A stretch of 64,000 bases of DNA from JABDEZ01 sp965276955 (GCA_965276955.1 CBDIBP010000007.1:124001-188000), one strand, 5' to 3'. Positions 1 to 8,825 are shown, counted from the first letter of the stretch. Numbers and translations are program-made. Notes: a model not told the origin generated them from the letters alone.

Positions 1-326
1 ATCCAGAGCGCACTAAAAAACATATAGCCACACCAGCACGCAAGAGCGCCTGTAAGCGCATCAACATGTACCTACGCTGGATGGTGCGCAAAGACAATGC
101 AGGAGTAGACTTTGGCTTGTGGCAAAAGATAAGCCCCGGCCAGCTGGTGTGCCCGCTCGATGTGCATGTGGCACGTGTTGCCCACCGCCTGGGCCTGCTC
201 GATGAGAACAAGGCCAATTGGCAAAATGCATTGCACCTTACCTACCAGCTCCGCTTACTCAACCCTACAGACCCTGCGGTATACGACTATGCTTTATTCG
301 GCCTCGGCATAGCTGAGCGTTTTTAA
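1..326 (+). CDS. TIGR02757/DUF2400 family protein, C-terminal part
   Basis: The frame is open from base 3 at the window edge to the stop at 326, so the 5' part of the gene lies outside. The visible part (about 107 residues) carries the family's conserved C-terminal blocks: SACKRINMYLRWMVR, GVDFGLW, CPLDVHVARVAHRLGLL and a YDYALFGLG ending. The family is widespread in Bacteroidota; its biochemical role is not established, though it resembles helix-hairpin-helix DNA glycosylase folds. It converges on the homoserine dehydrogenase gene, and the two 3' ends overlap by 4 bases (323-326). No terminator is seen between them. Confidence 0.85.
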   Translation, partial: PERTKKHIATPARKSACKRINMYLRWMVRKDNAGVDFGLWQKISPGQLVCPLDVHVARVAHRLGLLDENKANWQNALHLTYQLRLLNPTDPAVYDYALFGLGIAERF

Positions 327-1579
327 ACGATCAGTAATTCTGATGCTGACGACCCTTTTTCTTCAGGCACATAGTCCACAAATGCATCGGGCATCAGTAT
401 CAGTGATGCATTTTTTCTTTTCCACCAGCTCTCATCTTTCAATTTGCTGAAGTGGATGATACCAATAACAGAGCACCTGTTCTTATTGCTGCTCCACTCT
501 TCTATCACCTCGAACAAAGAATGTGGTACATGAAATAAGCCATCGAAGCTTACATATATCCGCAGATAAAAGTCTTGCGATAACACAGACGGTTCCTGGT
601 AGCGCAGCTTCTTGTATTCATACTTATAGTCGTAACGCAGTGCAGACAGGTCACTGAGCACAGCAGATGCTGTAGGGAACCCACCCGCTCCTTTGCCGTA
701 AAAGAATTGTTTGTCTGCCAGCCCACTTTCTATTATCACACCATTGTATTCATTCTTCACGTTGTAGAGCTGGTTATCTTTTTTCAGGAACTGGGGCAGC
801 ACAAATGCCGCTACGCTTCCGTCCTCCAACTTCTTAGCCTGTGCTACCAGTTTTATTTCGTAGCCTTTCTCTTTTGCATAAGTGGCATCATGCCCGTGCA
901 GGTGCTGTATGCCGGTATGTGTTATCTGCGTAGGCAATGCTACAGTACCATAGGCATGCGTCAGCAATATGGTCAGCTTGTTCACTGCATCTATGCCTTC
1001 TACATCCAGCGCCGGGTTGCTTTCTGCAAAACCTTCCTGTTGCGCCAGTTTCAGTGCGGCATCAAACGTCAGCCCATCTTCGGCTATTCGGGTAAGTATG
1101 TAGTTGGTACTGCCATTCACTATACCGCTTATACCTTGCAGCAGGTCGTTATCATAGTATTCTTCCAGGTTGCGTATCACCGGTATACTGGCACAGCACG
1201 CCGACTCATACAGGAAAGGTGTCTGGAAGGTACGTTGCAATTCCAGCAGTTCTTCCTGGTGCTCGGCTATCATCTTCTTGTTGGCGCTTACCACAGCCTT
1301 CTTACCTTTCAGCGCACTGCTCACTATATCATACGCTGCGTTAGCATCGTCTATCAGTTCTACAATTACGTTGATGCCTTCATCTTGCAGCAGCACTTGC
1401 GCATCTGTTGTAAATAGTTCGGCGGGTGCATTCCTTTTTTTATCAGCATGCTTTATACACACTTTGCTTACTTGTGCATTCAGCGATCTGTTGGTTTGCA
1501 GAACCTGGTACAGGCTCTCCCCTACTACTCCAAATCCGAATAAGCCTATGTTCAGTTTTGTTTGATTGTGTTCTGGCAT
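323..1579 (-). CDS. hom: Homoserine dehydrogenase
   Basis: Reduces aspartate semialdehyde to homoserine, the branch point to threonine and methionine, in the cytoplasm. The 418-residue product has the dinucleotide-binding glycine motif GFGVVG at residues 15-20 and, in the middle, the family block with NPALDVEGIDAVNK holding the conserved Asp and Lys of the active site. The last ~80 residues (from about LRIYVSFDG) occupy the place of the usual ACT regulatory domain but are divergent, so threonine feedback cannot be assumed. It is the second gene of the SAM-riboswitch-controlled unit, 66 bases after the transsulfuration enzyme, which links homoserine supply to methionine demand. Confidence 0.93.
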   Translation of the reverse strand: MPEHNQTKLNIGLFGFGVVGESLYQVLQTNRSLNAQVSKVCIKHADKKRNAPAELFTTDAQVLLQDEGINVIVELIDDANAAYDIVSSALKGKKAVVSANKKMIAEHQEELLELQRTFQTPFLYESACCASIPVIRNLEEYYDNDLLQGISGIVNGSTNYILTRIAEDGLTFDAALKLAQQEGFAESNPALDVEGIDAVNKLTILLTHAYGTVALPTQITHTGIQHLHGHDATYAKEKGYEIKLVAQAKKLEDGSVAAFVLPQFLKKDNQLYNVKNEYNGVIIESGLADKQFFYGKGAGGFPTASAVLSDLSALRYDYKYEYKKLRYQEPSVLSQDFYLRIYVSFDGLFHVPHSLFEVIEEWSSNKNRCSVIGIIHFSKLKDESWWKRKNASLILMPDAFVDYVPEEKGSSASELLIV

Positions 1580-1645
1580 TTTATGTTGTTTTCTTTTGTT
1601 TGAATTGAAGTGTATTAGTTAACGTTGCTGTTGTTGACATTGCAA

Positions 1646-2836
1646 TTACAGCACTGCGCTTTCGTACTTACTCGCCACTATTTTTTGTGCAGGCACTACT
1701 TTATCCAGCGACTGTGCTATGTCAGCTACCAGGTCTTCTGCATCTTCCAGTCCCACACTCAGGCGCACCAGGCTGTCAGCCACGCCAGCAGCGCGGCGCT
1801 TATCGGCAGGTATGGTTTTATGGGTCATGCTGGCGGGGTGGCACAGCAGGCTTTTTATTCCACCCAGGCTTTCTGCCAGTTTAAAATATTGTGTATCACA
1901 CACTACCTCTTTAGCAGCTTCAGCAGTATCGTTCTTTAGCGTGAACGATACCACACCTCCAAAGCCACTCGCCTGCGTAGCAGCAATATCATGATTAGGA
2001 TGGGATGATAAGCCAGGGTAGTATACCTTATCTACAGCAGGGTGTCCTTGCAAATATTCAGCAACCACCTGTGCATTCTTGCAGTGCTCCTTCATACGCA
2101 GGTATAGCGTTTCCACACCGCGTATCACCAGCCAGCTATCCTGTGGCCCCAGTATAGCCCCAGTAGCGTTCTGGTAAAATTTTATCTGTGCGCCAAGCTC
2201 TTCCGTAGCACATACCACCAGCCCTGCTATCAGGTCGCTGTGGCCGCCTATATACTTGGTGCCGCTGTGCAGCACAATGTCTGCACCCAGTTTTATAGGT
2301 TGTTGCAATGCAGGCGATGCAAATGTATTGTCCACGCACAGCAATATGTTATGTTGTTTGGCTATCGCAGCTATAGCAGCTATGTCGCTTATTTTCAGCG
2401 TAGGGTTGGTAGGGCTTTCCAGCCATATCAGCTTGGTAGCAGGTGTTATGGCCTTAGCCACGTTAGCAGCATTAGTGGTATCCACATAATTCACCTTGAT
2501 ACCGAACTTGGCATATACCTGTGTGAACAACCTAAAGGCTCCACCGTATATATCATCTACGGCCAGTATCTCATCACCACTTTGCAGCAGTTTCACTACG
2601 GCATCTATAGCTGCCAGGCCACTGGCAAATGCAGCGCCTGTTTTGCCACCTTCCAGTTGGGCTATTATTTTTTCAAGTGTGGCTCGTGTGGGGTTATTGC
2701 TGCGGGCGTAGTCATAGCCCCTATTCACACCGGGTTCGTCCTGCACAAAAGTGGACGTTTGGTAAATGGGTACTGAGATGGAACCCGTAAGCTCATCTAC
2801 AGGTATGCTGTGTATCAAATTCGTTGCACTGCTCAT
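1646..2836 (-). CDS. PLP-dependent transsulfuration enzyme (cystathionine gamma-synthase / O-acylhomoserine sulfhydrylase type)
   Basis: A 396-residue Cys/Met-metabolism PLP enzyme. Visible motifs are the N-terminal YDYARSNNPTR block (about residues 41-51) that contacts the cofactor phosphate from the neighbouring subunit, the ESPTNPT segment, the VDNTFASP segment holding the PLP-binding Asp, and SGTKYIGGHSD with the Schiff-base lysine at K194. Family members form cystathionine or homocysteine from activated homoserine, or cleave cystathionine; sequence alone does not decide which. A biosynthetic role is favoured because it is the first gene behind a SAM-I riboswitch and is followed by homoserine dehydrogenase. 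Confidence 0.9.
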   Translation of the reverse strand: MSSATNLIHSIPVDELTGSISVPIYQTSTFVQDEPGVNRGYDYARSNNPTRATLEKIIAQLEGGKTGAAFASGLAAIDAVVKLLQSGDEILAVDDIYGGAFRLFTQVYAKFGIKVNYVDTTNAANVAKAITPATKLIWLESPTNPTLKISDIAAIAAIAKQHNILLCVDNTFASPALQQPIKLGADIVLHSGTKYIGGHSDLIAGLVVCATEELGAQIKFYQNATGAILGPQDSWLVIRGVETLYLRMKEHCKNAQVVAEYLQGHPAVDKVYYPGLSSHPNHDIAATQASGFGGVVSFTLKNDTAEAAKEVVCDTQYFKLAESLGGIKSLLCHPASMTHKTIPADKRRAAGVADSLVRLSVGLEDAEDLVADIAQSLDKVVPAQKIVASKYESAVL

Positions 2837-2934
2837 TGCCTGAATATATATATGGTTAAAAAATAATTACACTTTTATCACCACTTACCAGGAACATTAC
2901 CAGCAGAACTTTCTTTGACAACGCAGAATAGCGC

Positions 2935-2975
2935 GCATAAAAAAAGCTCCACCGATAGATCAGAGGAGCTTAAGT
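2935..2975 (-). terminator. Riboswitch-linked intrinsic terminator
   Basis: On the minus strand a 7-bp stem (AAGCTCC with GGAGCTT, outer ends 2971 and 2944) is followed directly by a run of T. It lies between the SAM-I aptamer and the start codon at 2836, the expected place of the expression platform. A smaller GACGC/GCGTC hairpin (2986-3001) lies between aptamer and terminator and may belong to the antiterminator exchange. Confidence 0.75.
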
Positions 2976-3019
2976 TATATTGAGGGACGCACAAAGGCGT
3001 CTATCAGTCAAACCGATCA

Positions 3020-3140
3020 TTCTGACTTATCTACCCCACTATTGTGTGGGATGGAATTAGCACCAGTTCTCAACTTTTACATTGAGGAGGTTGCTAAGGC
3101 TTCACAGGGCCATGACCCTCTGCCTTTCTTGATAAGTGAT
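3020..3140 (-). ncRNA. SAM-I (S-box) riboswitch aptamer
   Basis: Read on the minus strand, the segment has the S-box hallmarks in order: P1 strand CTTATC (3136-3131), the AAGAAAGGCAGAGGG element, CCCTGTGAAGCC, TTAGCAACC, GGTGCTAATTCC, and the closing GATAAG strand (3031-3026). S-box aptamers bind S-adenosylmethionine and terminate transcription when SAM is high. It stands about 190 bases before the start of the transsulfuration gene, with a terminator hairpin between them and a strong promoter just upstream. Confidence 0.92.
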
Positions 3141-3155
3141 ATTAAAGAACTGCAA

Positions 3156-3188
3156 CAAAGGTAATGGCGCAGAAATGAAAATTCCAAA
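3156..3188 (-). promoter_or_regulatory. Promoter of the SAM-riboswitch operon
   Basis: A perfect Bacteroidota -7 box, TACCTTTG on the minus strand (3163-3156), is preceded by TTTG (3188-3185) with a 21-base spacer, close to the -33/-7 arrangement known for this phylum. The predicted transcript would begin about 10 bases before the riboswitch P1 stem. Confidence 0.6.
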
Positions 3189-3267
3189 TATTTTTTTTAG
3201 AAAAAATATTCACGGCAGCCGTATAGCAAGCTGGAAAAGGCTTTGAAGCGGTACAAATATCCCAGGC

Positions 3268-3306
3268 ATAAAAAACCCGCTATCGTCCGCAAACGATAGC
3301 GGGCTT
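3268..3306 (-). terminator. Intrinsic terminator after the YodC-like gene
   Basis: A perfect 11-bp stem, CCCGCTATCGT (3276-3286) with ACGATAGCGGG (3293-3303), is followed on the minus strand by a run of six T. It sits 25 bases past the stop of the minus-strand gene ending at 3331 and separates it from the SAM-riboswitch unit. Confidence 0.8.
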
Positions 3307-3330
3307 GTTCCATATAAGATCTAAAAGCAG

Positions 3331-3579
3331 TTAGTCCGCCTCATTTTCGCTTTCTTCGTCCTCATCATCAAATAGATTCTCGTCCTCATCATCCATATCT
3401 TCAAACAGGTCATCTTCTTCTATTACCTCCAGCGCTGCCGACACAAAATTCTCCGTAGAAAATGTGCCCATTTCTTCGTTGTACCACTGTGCAGTTACAG
3501 ATGTGCCTTCAACGGCAATAACGGTCATTGGGATGCTCCCTGACTTCAGTAATACGATGTCTCCGATATTAAGTTCCAT
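3331..3579 (-). CDS. YodC-like (DUF2158) small protein with acidic tail
   Basis: An 82-residue protein. Residues 1-50 match the short SH3-like DUF2158/YodC pattern: an ELNIGDIVLLKSGSIPMTV start and an AQWYNEEMG segment in the middle. The last ~30 residues are almost all Asp and Glu, a low-complexity acidic tail that most YodC relatives lack. The function of the family is unknown. It is monocistronic: its own terminator follows, and a plus-strand gene diverges upstream. A -7-like box TAAGTTTG (minus, 3661-3654) lies about 75 bases before the start codon. Confidence 0.75.
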   Translation of the reverse strand: MELNIGDIVLLKSGSIPMTVIAVEGTSVTAQWYNEEMGTFSTENFVSAALEVIEEDDLFEDMDDEDENLFDDEDEESENEAD

Positions 3580-3739
3580 AGTTTGGCGTTTTATGTTTTC
3601 ATAAAGCTATGCAATGTAGCATGCCCGGTTGCCGCTAACACAAAATGATAGCGCAAACTTAACGGAGATTTAAAAACCATATCGCAAGCTATATATCCTT
3701 TTGCGGTAATTCATTAACTTACATGCATATTGGCTACAT

Positions 3740-4135
3740 ATGGCACGCCTCACCCAGCAGCAATTACTCAACATCTTTAACGCCCTGAAGCACGAAATGA
3801 GACCCTTTGAAAAGGCTCCAGTAAAAGCGCGTATGGATATAGAAGGCAAGTACGACCTCTGGAGCGAAAAGGAAGGTATGGTAATATTGGGGAAACCGCG
3901 TCAGGAAATGTCCTTCGCAACTATCATTGTGCAGAGCAATTATGTTGGTTTCTACTACATGCCTATTTATTGCAATAGAGCGGCAATAGAGCCGCTGTTA
4001 TCGGCGGCGCTCATGAGCACATTAAAAGGTAAAGCCTGTTTTCATATCAAAGAGCTCGACGAACAACTGATACAAGATGTGCGCCACGCCATGAAGATAG
4101 GCTATGAAGGCTACAAAGAAATGGGATGGGTTTAA
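3740..4135 (+). CDS. DUF1801-like hypothetical protein
   Basis: A 131-residue soluble protein with no signal peptide. The order of a KPRQEM segment, YVGFYYMPIYCN, a GKACFHIKEL block and a C-terminal helix ending in YEGYKEMGWV resembles the Bacteroidota branch of the DUF1801/YdhG-like fold (iron-chaperone frataxin-like superfamily). That assignment rests on pattern recognition and is tentative; no catalytic residues can be named. It stands alone, divergent from the YodC-like gene, and ends about 290 bases before the start chosen for the sensor kinase. Confidence 0.65.
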   Translation: MARLTQQQLLNIFNALKHEMRPFEKAPVKARMDIEGKYDLWSEKEGMVILGKPRQEMSFATIIVQSNYVGFYYMPIYCNRAAIEPLLSAALMSTLKGKACFHIKELDEQLIQDVRHAMKIGYEGYKEMGWV

Positions 4136-4427
4136 TGAGGTTATTCTATCCAAATTATTATCTACAAACAATTATCCTTGTTCTGCTTCCACATTATACC
4201 CCTTCGCCCCTATTATTATTACGCCAGAATGGATATGTGTAATATTGATAACGGTGGCTTTTGTTTGCTCCATACATAATGGCAAGCATATGCCTGTATA
4301 TCGTTTAGGTAACTATAATTGGAGTAGTAGGGCCGTCTGGCGTTTTGGGGCCTGCTTTTTACCGGCCCGAATAATGTCAATGGTTTTAAATAACTTAATG
4401 TTACAGCCATTAATACGGTGGCACAAA

Positions 4428-5483
4428 ATGGAAAAGAAAAACAAAAGGATCCAAATAGTGCTTCATGTGCTGGCGTGTATCGCCTTCCTGGGGCTGCCTG
4501 TGTTCACTGCACCGCCTAATAGTGATAACCCACTGACCGACGTGCGTACCTATATCGAGATATTAGGCTATGCACTCATCATTGTCTTTTTCTACATCAA
4601 CTATTACTTCCTTATCCCCACCTATTACTTCACCAAAAGATATATCCCGTTCGCCCTATACGTAGCTCTGGGCTTCATCATCGTTTCGGCTGTGCCAAAT
4701 ATCTTATTTCCATTCCATTCTTACGGGCCTCCTCATATGGATCACCCCTTTCCAGCCTCTTTCAGAAGGTGGCCCCACCACCACAGGGGCTTCTTCAGTA
4801 TGCTCTTCGCGCATGTAGCTCACAACCTGCTGCAGTTCATGATGATCTTTTTCTTATCGCTGTTCATGAAGATCGACACTCGTTTCAAAACAGTACAGGA
4901 AGAAAAGATAAGCTCAGAACTTTCCTATCTTAAATCGCAGATCGATCCCCACTTCCTGTTCAATACACTCAATAGTATCTATTCCCTCTCAGTAAGCAGG
5001 TCAGATAAAACATCAGCAGCTATTGTGGCCTTATCTGGTATGATGCGGTACATGCTCAGCGAGGCTAATAAAGAACGGGTACCATTGGAAAAAGAACTGG
5101 AATACATTGGTAGTTATATAAATCTGCAGGCATCCCGCTTCGGCAACACTGTAGATATTTCATTGGCCATAGAGGGCGACCCCGGCAGCAAGCAGATAGC
5201 GCCATTGCTCCTCATTTCTTTTATTGAGAATGCTTTCAAGTACGGTGTCAACCCCGAAGAGCCTTCTAAGATAAATATTGAAATAAACGTGCATGCTAAT
5301 GAGTTGATGTTCCGGGTCAGCAATAATAAAGTAAGCATTGATATCAGCAATGTATCACAAACAGGTATAGGCATAGAGAACACCGTTTCGCGATTGAATT
5401 TACTGTACCCTGCAAAGCATAATATATCCATTACCGAAGACAATGATCAATATACTGTACTACTTATTTTGCAACTAACATGA
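4428..5483 (+). CDS. LytS-type sensor histidine kinase (His_kinase/HATPase)
   Basis: A membrane kinase of the PF06580 class that phosphorylates a LytTR regulator. From the start chosen here (351 residues) it has four membrane segments at about 9-26, 44-64, 72-93 and 125-147, then the conserved SQIDPHFLFNTLNSIY block with the phospho-acceptor His at 175, and an ATPase domain with ENAFKYG and GIGIENTVSRL motifs. The frame stays open upstream to 4104, but that stretch reads as non-protein. Starts at 4374, 4380 and 4398 are alternatives; 4428 is preferred because it precedes the first membrane helix directly and has a GGTGG a few bases upstream. It overlaps the response regulator by 4 bases, a translationally coupled pair. 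Confidence 0.9.
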   Translation: MEKKNKRIQIVLHVLACIAFLGLPVFTAPPNSDNPLTDVRTYIEILGYALIIVFFYINYYFLIPTYYFTKRYIPFALYVALGFIIVSAVPNILFPFHSYGPPHMDHPFPASFRRWPHHHRGFFSMLFAHVAHNLLQFMMIFFLSLFMKIDTRFKTVQEEKISSELSYLKSQIDPHFLFNTLNSIYSLSVSRSDKTSAAIVALSGMMRYMLSEANKERVPLEKELEYIGSYINLQASRFGNTVDISLAIEGDPGSKQIAPLLLISFIENAFKYGVNPEEPSKINIEINVHANELMFRVSNNKVSIDISNVSQTGIGIENTVSRLNLLYPAKHNISITEDNDQYTVLLILQLT

Positions 5484-6172
5484 TACGAGCCATAGCTATA
5501 GATGATGAGCCACCAGCCTTGGATATCCTCGAGAACTTTTGCGGGCAAACGGATTTTATTGCGCTGCAAAAAACGTTTACAAGGCCTGGCATTGCTATTG
5601 AATATTTACAACAGCACGATATCGATCTGCTTTTTCTCGATATTCAGATGCCTTCCATAACAGGTATAGAGTTCGTAAGAACAGTAAAGCCAACCCTGCC
5701 GGTCATATTCACTACCGCGCATAGTAGCTATGCCATAGAGGGCTTTAACCTCAATGCGGTCGATTACTTGCTAAAACCATATACCTACCAGCGTTTTCTG
5801 CAGGCGGCAACTAAGGCAAGAGATCTGCACCAGCTGCAAAATACCACATCCCAACCCAGTACATACCTCACCGTACGTGCCGACTACAGCCTGATAAAAA
5901 TATTAACATCAGATATACAGTACATTGAGGGGCTGGATAACTATTTAAAGATACACCTCACCAACGCCAAGCCCGTATTGGTGCGCATGACCCTAAAAAG
6001 TATATTGGAGCAATTACCTGCAGCAGATTTCGTACGCGTACACCGCTCCTATATTGTACCGCTCACCCACATAAAAAATGTACGCAACAAGACTATTTAT
6101 ATTGGCAACGTTGATATCCCAATCAGCAACAATTACGAGGCGCATTTCATGGCGGCTTTCTTGAGTAGATGA
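5480..6172 (+). CDS. LytTR family response regulator
   Basis: A 230-residue cytoplasmic regulator. Residues 1-120 form a receiver domain with acidic pair D8-D9, phospho-acceptor D54 in LLFLDIQMP, a Thr in the TTAH block and the conserved Lys in LLKPY. Residues ~128-228 form a LytTR DNA-binding domain (YIEGLDNYLKIHL, VRVHRSYIVPL). The ATG overlaps the kinase stop (ATGA), so the two are cotranslated. Target genes are not evident; such pairs in Bacteroidota often control nearby or envelope genes, but no repeated LytTR site was recognised here. Confidence 0.93.
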   Translation: MIRAIAIDDEPPALDILENFCGQTDFIALQKTFTRPGIAIEYLQQHDIDLLFLDIQMPSITGIEFVRTVKPTLPVIFTTAHSSYAIEGFNLNAVDYLLKPYTYQRFLQAATKARDLHQLQNTTSQPSTYLTVRADYSLIKILTSDIQYIEGLDNYLKIHLTNAKPVLVRMTLKSILEQLPAADFVRVHRSYIVPLTHIKNVRNKTIYIGNVDIPISNNYEAHFMAAFLSR

Positions 6173-6269
6173 CCAACCGATGGTATAAACACAGCACCGA
6201 AGTTTCTCCTCACAAATAGAGTAAATAAAATTGTGGATATCGTTTTCAAAGAAGCATCATAGCCTGTCG

Positions 6270-6452
6270 TATCTTTGTTTGGGCAACTGAACTCAAGTAA
6301 GAAGATATATACTTATTGCAGGGGATCTTTTAGAATGAACGGATATTTTTTTATTGCCCGCATTAAATTCCTTTTACCATTTATTGGAGGCTAATAAAGT
6401 AGTTAAAGCCATTATCCCAATTTCCGGCAACGGTAAAAACCGGAAATTTTTC
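6270..6452 (+). ncRNA. Possible small transcript or short peptide gene in a 466-bp gap
   Basis: The 6173-6638 gap is long for this genome. It holds a perfect -7 box TATCTTTG (6270-6277) and, about 145 bases later, a 9-bp hairpin (AATTTCCGG 6419-6427 with CCGGAAATT 6440-6448) that runs into T residues. Between them is a 19-codon frame at 6335-6394 (ATG to TAA; hydrophobic peptide with FFIARIKFLLPF) with AGGGG 10 bases upstream. The three signals would fit a ~170-base transcript, either an sRNA or a small peptide message. The call is weak: each signal alone could be chance, and the hairpin could be a leader element of the next gene. Nothing else was recognised in the gap. Confidence 0.25.
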
Positions 6453-6638
6453 CGTAAAATCAGAAATATACTATTAGCGCTATAAGTATTGTCCAGCCAG
6501 CGTTTCACGCTATTGCGAACACAAAATTACCGCCTCTTATTTTTTACCGGCAAATCGGAAATTTTCCCAAACACAATATTTAACAAAACCCGTATCGTGG
6601 AATTACTAACTTTCTGCGTCTTCACAAAAGCACTATCT

Positions 6639-8258
6639 ATGTATCGCTCACACATTGTTGCCATCATTTTTTTATTGTGTTCTTCATTCCATTTACAGGC
6701 CCAGCAACAGCAAAAAGTAACCTTGAAACACGTGACAGTGTTTTTAAGAGGAGCCGAACTGGAGAGTACTGCCAGGATAAGCCTCCCTGCTGGCGGCGGA
6801 GAAGTGATATTCACCAACATAGCTGATGAAATGAACGGGCAAAGTATAAATGTAGGTGTAGATAACAAGAATGTACAGATACAGTCCGTCACTTTCCAGG
6901 ACAACGATATCGATACTAATAAACTTACTCCTATAGCTCAATTACATAAGGATAGCCTTACTATGCTTGGTGGTAACAGGCAGCAGTTAGAGCGCAGGAT
7001 AAAAGTAATAGATGAGCAGGTAGCTATCCTGAAAGCCAATGAAAAAGTTTCGGGCAATAACTCAGGACTCAATATAGTGGAGCTGCAAAAAATGCTGGAT
7101 CTGGTAAATGTAAAAATGCTTACACTGCTGGATAATAAGTACGAGCTGGAAACGAGAATAAAAGTATTGGATGATCAGATCTCGAGGATAACACCATTGT
7201 TTGCAAATGAAAAATTAAAAGAAGGTGGTTACCTGGTGGTGCGTTTTTATAACCGCGAACGTAGCAATGCCGATGTGACGATAAGGTATGTATCTGATTA
7301 TGCCGGATGGAAACCGTCATACGATGTTCGTACCAATAAAATCGGGGATCCGTTAACACTCAATTACCGGGCAGCTATACACCAGAATACAGGTATAAAA
7401 TGGAATGATGTCCAGCTCGCACTGTCTACAGGAAATCCAACAGAGAATGCTTCAACACCTGTATATGTACCAGCATACTTATCATTTTATCAACCACAAG
7501 TGTATTCTAATGCTCCTCGAGCTTTATATAAGACCCCTCTTGTTGATAATTCATCAGCAAATAATGAGGTAAGAACGAATGCAGATGAGCGTTCTAACAA
7601 TATGAGCCAGGGGCTGGTGAGTTCTATAGATGTCGCGACCAACATTACAGCTGTCGCAACTAACTACGATATAGAACTACCTTATACTATAGCAGATGGC
7701 GCAGAAGATTTTAATGTATTAATGAAAACCGAAACAGTTCCGGCCAGTTATCAGTACTACAGTTATCCAAGGGCAGATAAAGACGCTTTCTTGCAGGCGC
7801 TTGTTACTAATTGGGGACAACTCAATTTATTGTCAGGTTCAGTAAATATCTATTTCGAGGGCACGTATGTAGGCAATAGTTATCTCAATACCAATGCCGT
7901 CACCGATACATTAACTTTCTCCCTCGGTCGCGATAAGAAAATAGTGGTAAAAAGAGAGCAGGATATAAAAATGCGCAGCGTGAAAACTATAGGCAGCAAT
8001 GTGCGCGAGCAGTATGGTTTTACTACTACTGTGCGCAACACACACAGCGAGCCGGTAGATATTGTAGTGGCCGACCAGGTACCAATATCTAACGACAAAG
8101 ATATTTCAGTAGAGGATATTGAAACAAGTGGAGGTACTTACAACGATAAAACAGGCGAGGTGATCTGGCGTATATCGCTAAAGGCTAACGAGGCAAGGGA
8201 ATTGAAGATAGGCTACACCATCAAATACCCTAAAGGCAAAACGCTGAATGCGCATTGA
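6639..8258 (+). CDS. DUF4139 domain protein, secreted (MuiA-like family)
   Basis: A 539-residue exported protein. The start at 6639 (MYRSHIVAIIFLLCSSFHLQAQ) gives a clean signal peptide; an open frame 150 bases further upstream is ignored. The N-terminal DUF4140-type domain (about 25-110) is followed by a Gln/Lys-rich coiled coil (about 110-190) and a C-terminal DUF4139 domain with VRFYNRERSNADVTIRYVSDYAGWKPSYDVR and an immunoglobulin-like ending. The family is loosely called mucoidy inhibitor A; its function is unknown. The stop codon abuts the stop of the convergent DUF4783 gene with no base between them. Confidence 0.85.
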   Translation: MYRSHIVAIIFLLCSSFHLQAQQQQKVTLKHVTVFLRGAELESTARISLPAGGGEVIFTNIADEMNGQSINVGVDNKNVQIQSVTFQDNDIDTNKLTPIAQLHKDSLTMLGGNRQQLERRIKVIDEQVAILKANEKVSGNNSGLNIVELQKMLDLVNVKMLTLLDNKYELETRIKVLDDQISRITPLFANEKLKEGGYLVVRFYNRERSNADVTIRYVSDYAGWKPSYDVRTNKIGDPLTLNYRAAIHQNTGIKWNDVQLALSTGNPTENASTPVYVPAYLSFYQPQVYSNAPRALYKTPLVDNSSANNEVRTNADERSNNMSQGLVSSIDVATNITAVATNYDIELPYTIADGAEDFNVLMKTETVPASYQYYSYPRADKDAFLQALVTNWGQLNLLSGSVNIYFEGTYVGNSYLNTNAVTDTLTFSLGRDKKIVVKREQDIKMRSVKTIGSNVREQYGFTTTVRNTHSEPVDIVVADQVPISNDKDISVEDIETSGGTYNDKTGEVIWRISLKANEARELKIGYTIKYPKGKTLNAH

Positions 8259-8657
8259 TCACTCTTTGTTCAGTCGTATTTCCTGTAGCAGGTAGCTGTT
8301 GTTATCCTTCAGTTTAAAAAGGATATATATGCTATACTTGCCGGTGTTAGTATTAAGGTCACCTATGGCAAACTTTGAGGTGGGAGTAGGGGCGCCACTG
8401 TTCAATATGTTTAGATCTACAGGGTTGTTCTTACTAAAAAAATCTTTAAGTACCAGCTCAGCCTGCGTTTTGCTGTAGGTGCTCTGTACATTGTTTATCG
8501 TTATGGGTACTATATTATCAAAATACTTGGTCATGTCCGCCACCCTGTTCGATTTTATGGCATTCACCACATCCTCCAGCTGCGACTGCGCGCTGGCAGT
8601 AGCAAAAACGAGAACAAAGCCAAATACAATTACTATCGATCTGTAAAAATTATTCAT
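8259..8657 (-). CDS. DUF4783 domain protein, secreted
   Basis: A 132-residue protein with a signal peptide (MNNFYRSIVIVFGFVLVFATASAQ), which fixes the start at 8657 rather than 22 codons upstream. The mature part has the short NTF2-like pattern of DUF4783: LEDVVNAIKSN near the N-terminus, KTQAELVLKDFF in the middle and a C-terminal YLLQEIRLNKE strand. The function is unknown; the family is common in Bacteroidota. A -7 box TAAATTTG (minus, 8680-8673) lies 16 bases upstream, facing away from gpmI. Confidence 0.85.
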   Translation of the reverse strand: MNNFYRSIVIVFGFVLVFATASAQSQLEDVVNAIKSNRVADMTKYFDNIVPITINNVQSTYSKTQAELVLKDFFSKNNPVDLNILNSGAPTPTSKFAIGDLNTNTGKYSIYILFKLKDNNSYLLQEIRLNKE

Positions 8658-8825
8658 AAGAATAATATGAGGCAAATTTATTAACTTTTTAATAGCAAAA
8701 AACAAGCCAAAAATAAAAAACACGTTTTTAAAGATGATTTCCTGCTGTTTACAATGTTAAGATAAGTTAATATAAATACCAAAATGCTGCTGTATAAGGC
8801 ACGCGTTTTTACGTACTTTTATGCT

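Noticed and set aside
707..1417. Plus-strand open frame of 236 codons
   Set aside because: It lies entirely opposite hom, has irregular Cys/Tyr-rich composition and no recognised domain; it is a shadow of the real gene.
4104..4427. Upstream extension of the sensor kinase frame
   Set aside because: The open frame continues but overlaps the previous gene and reads as non-protein before the first membrane helix; start 4428 is preferred.
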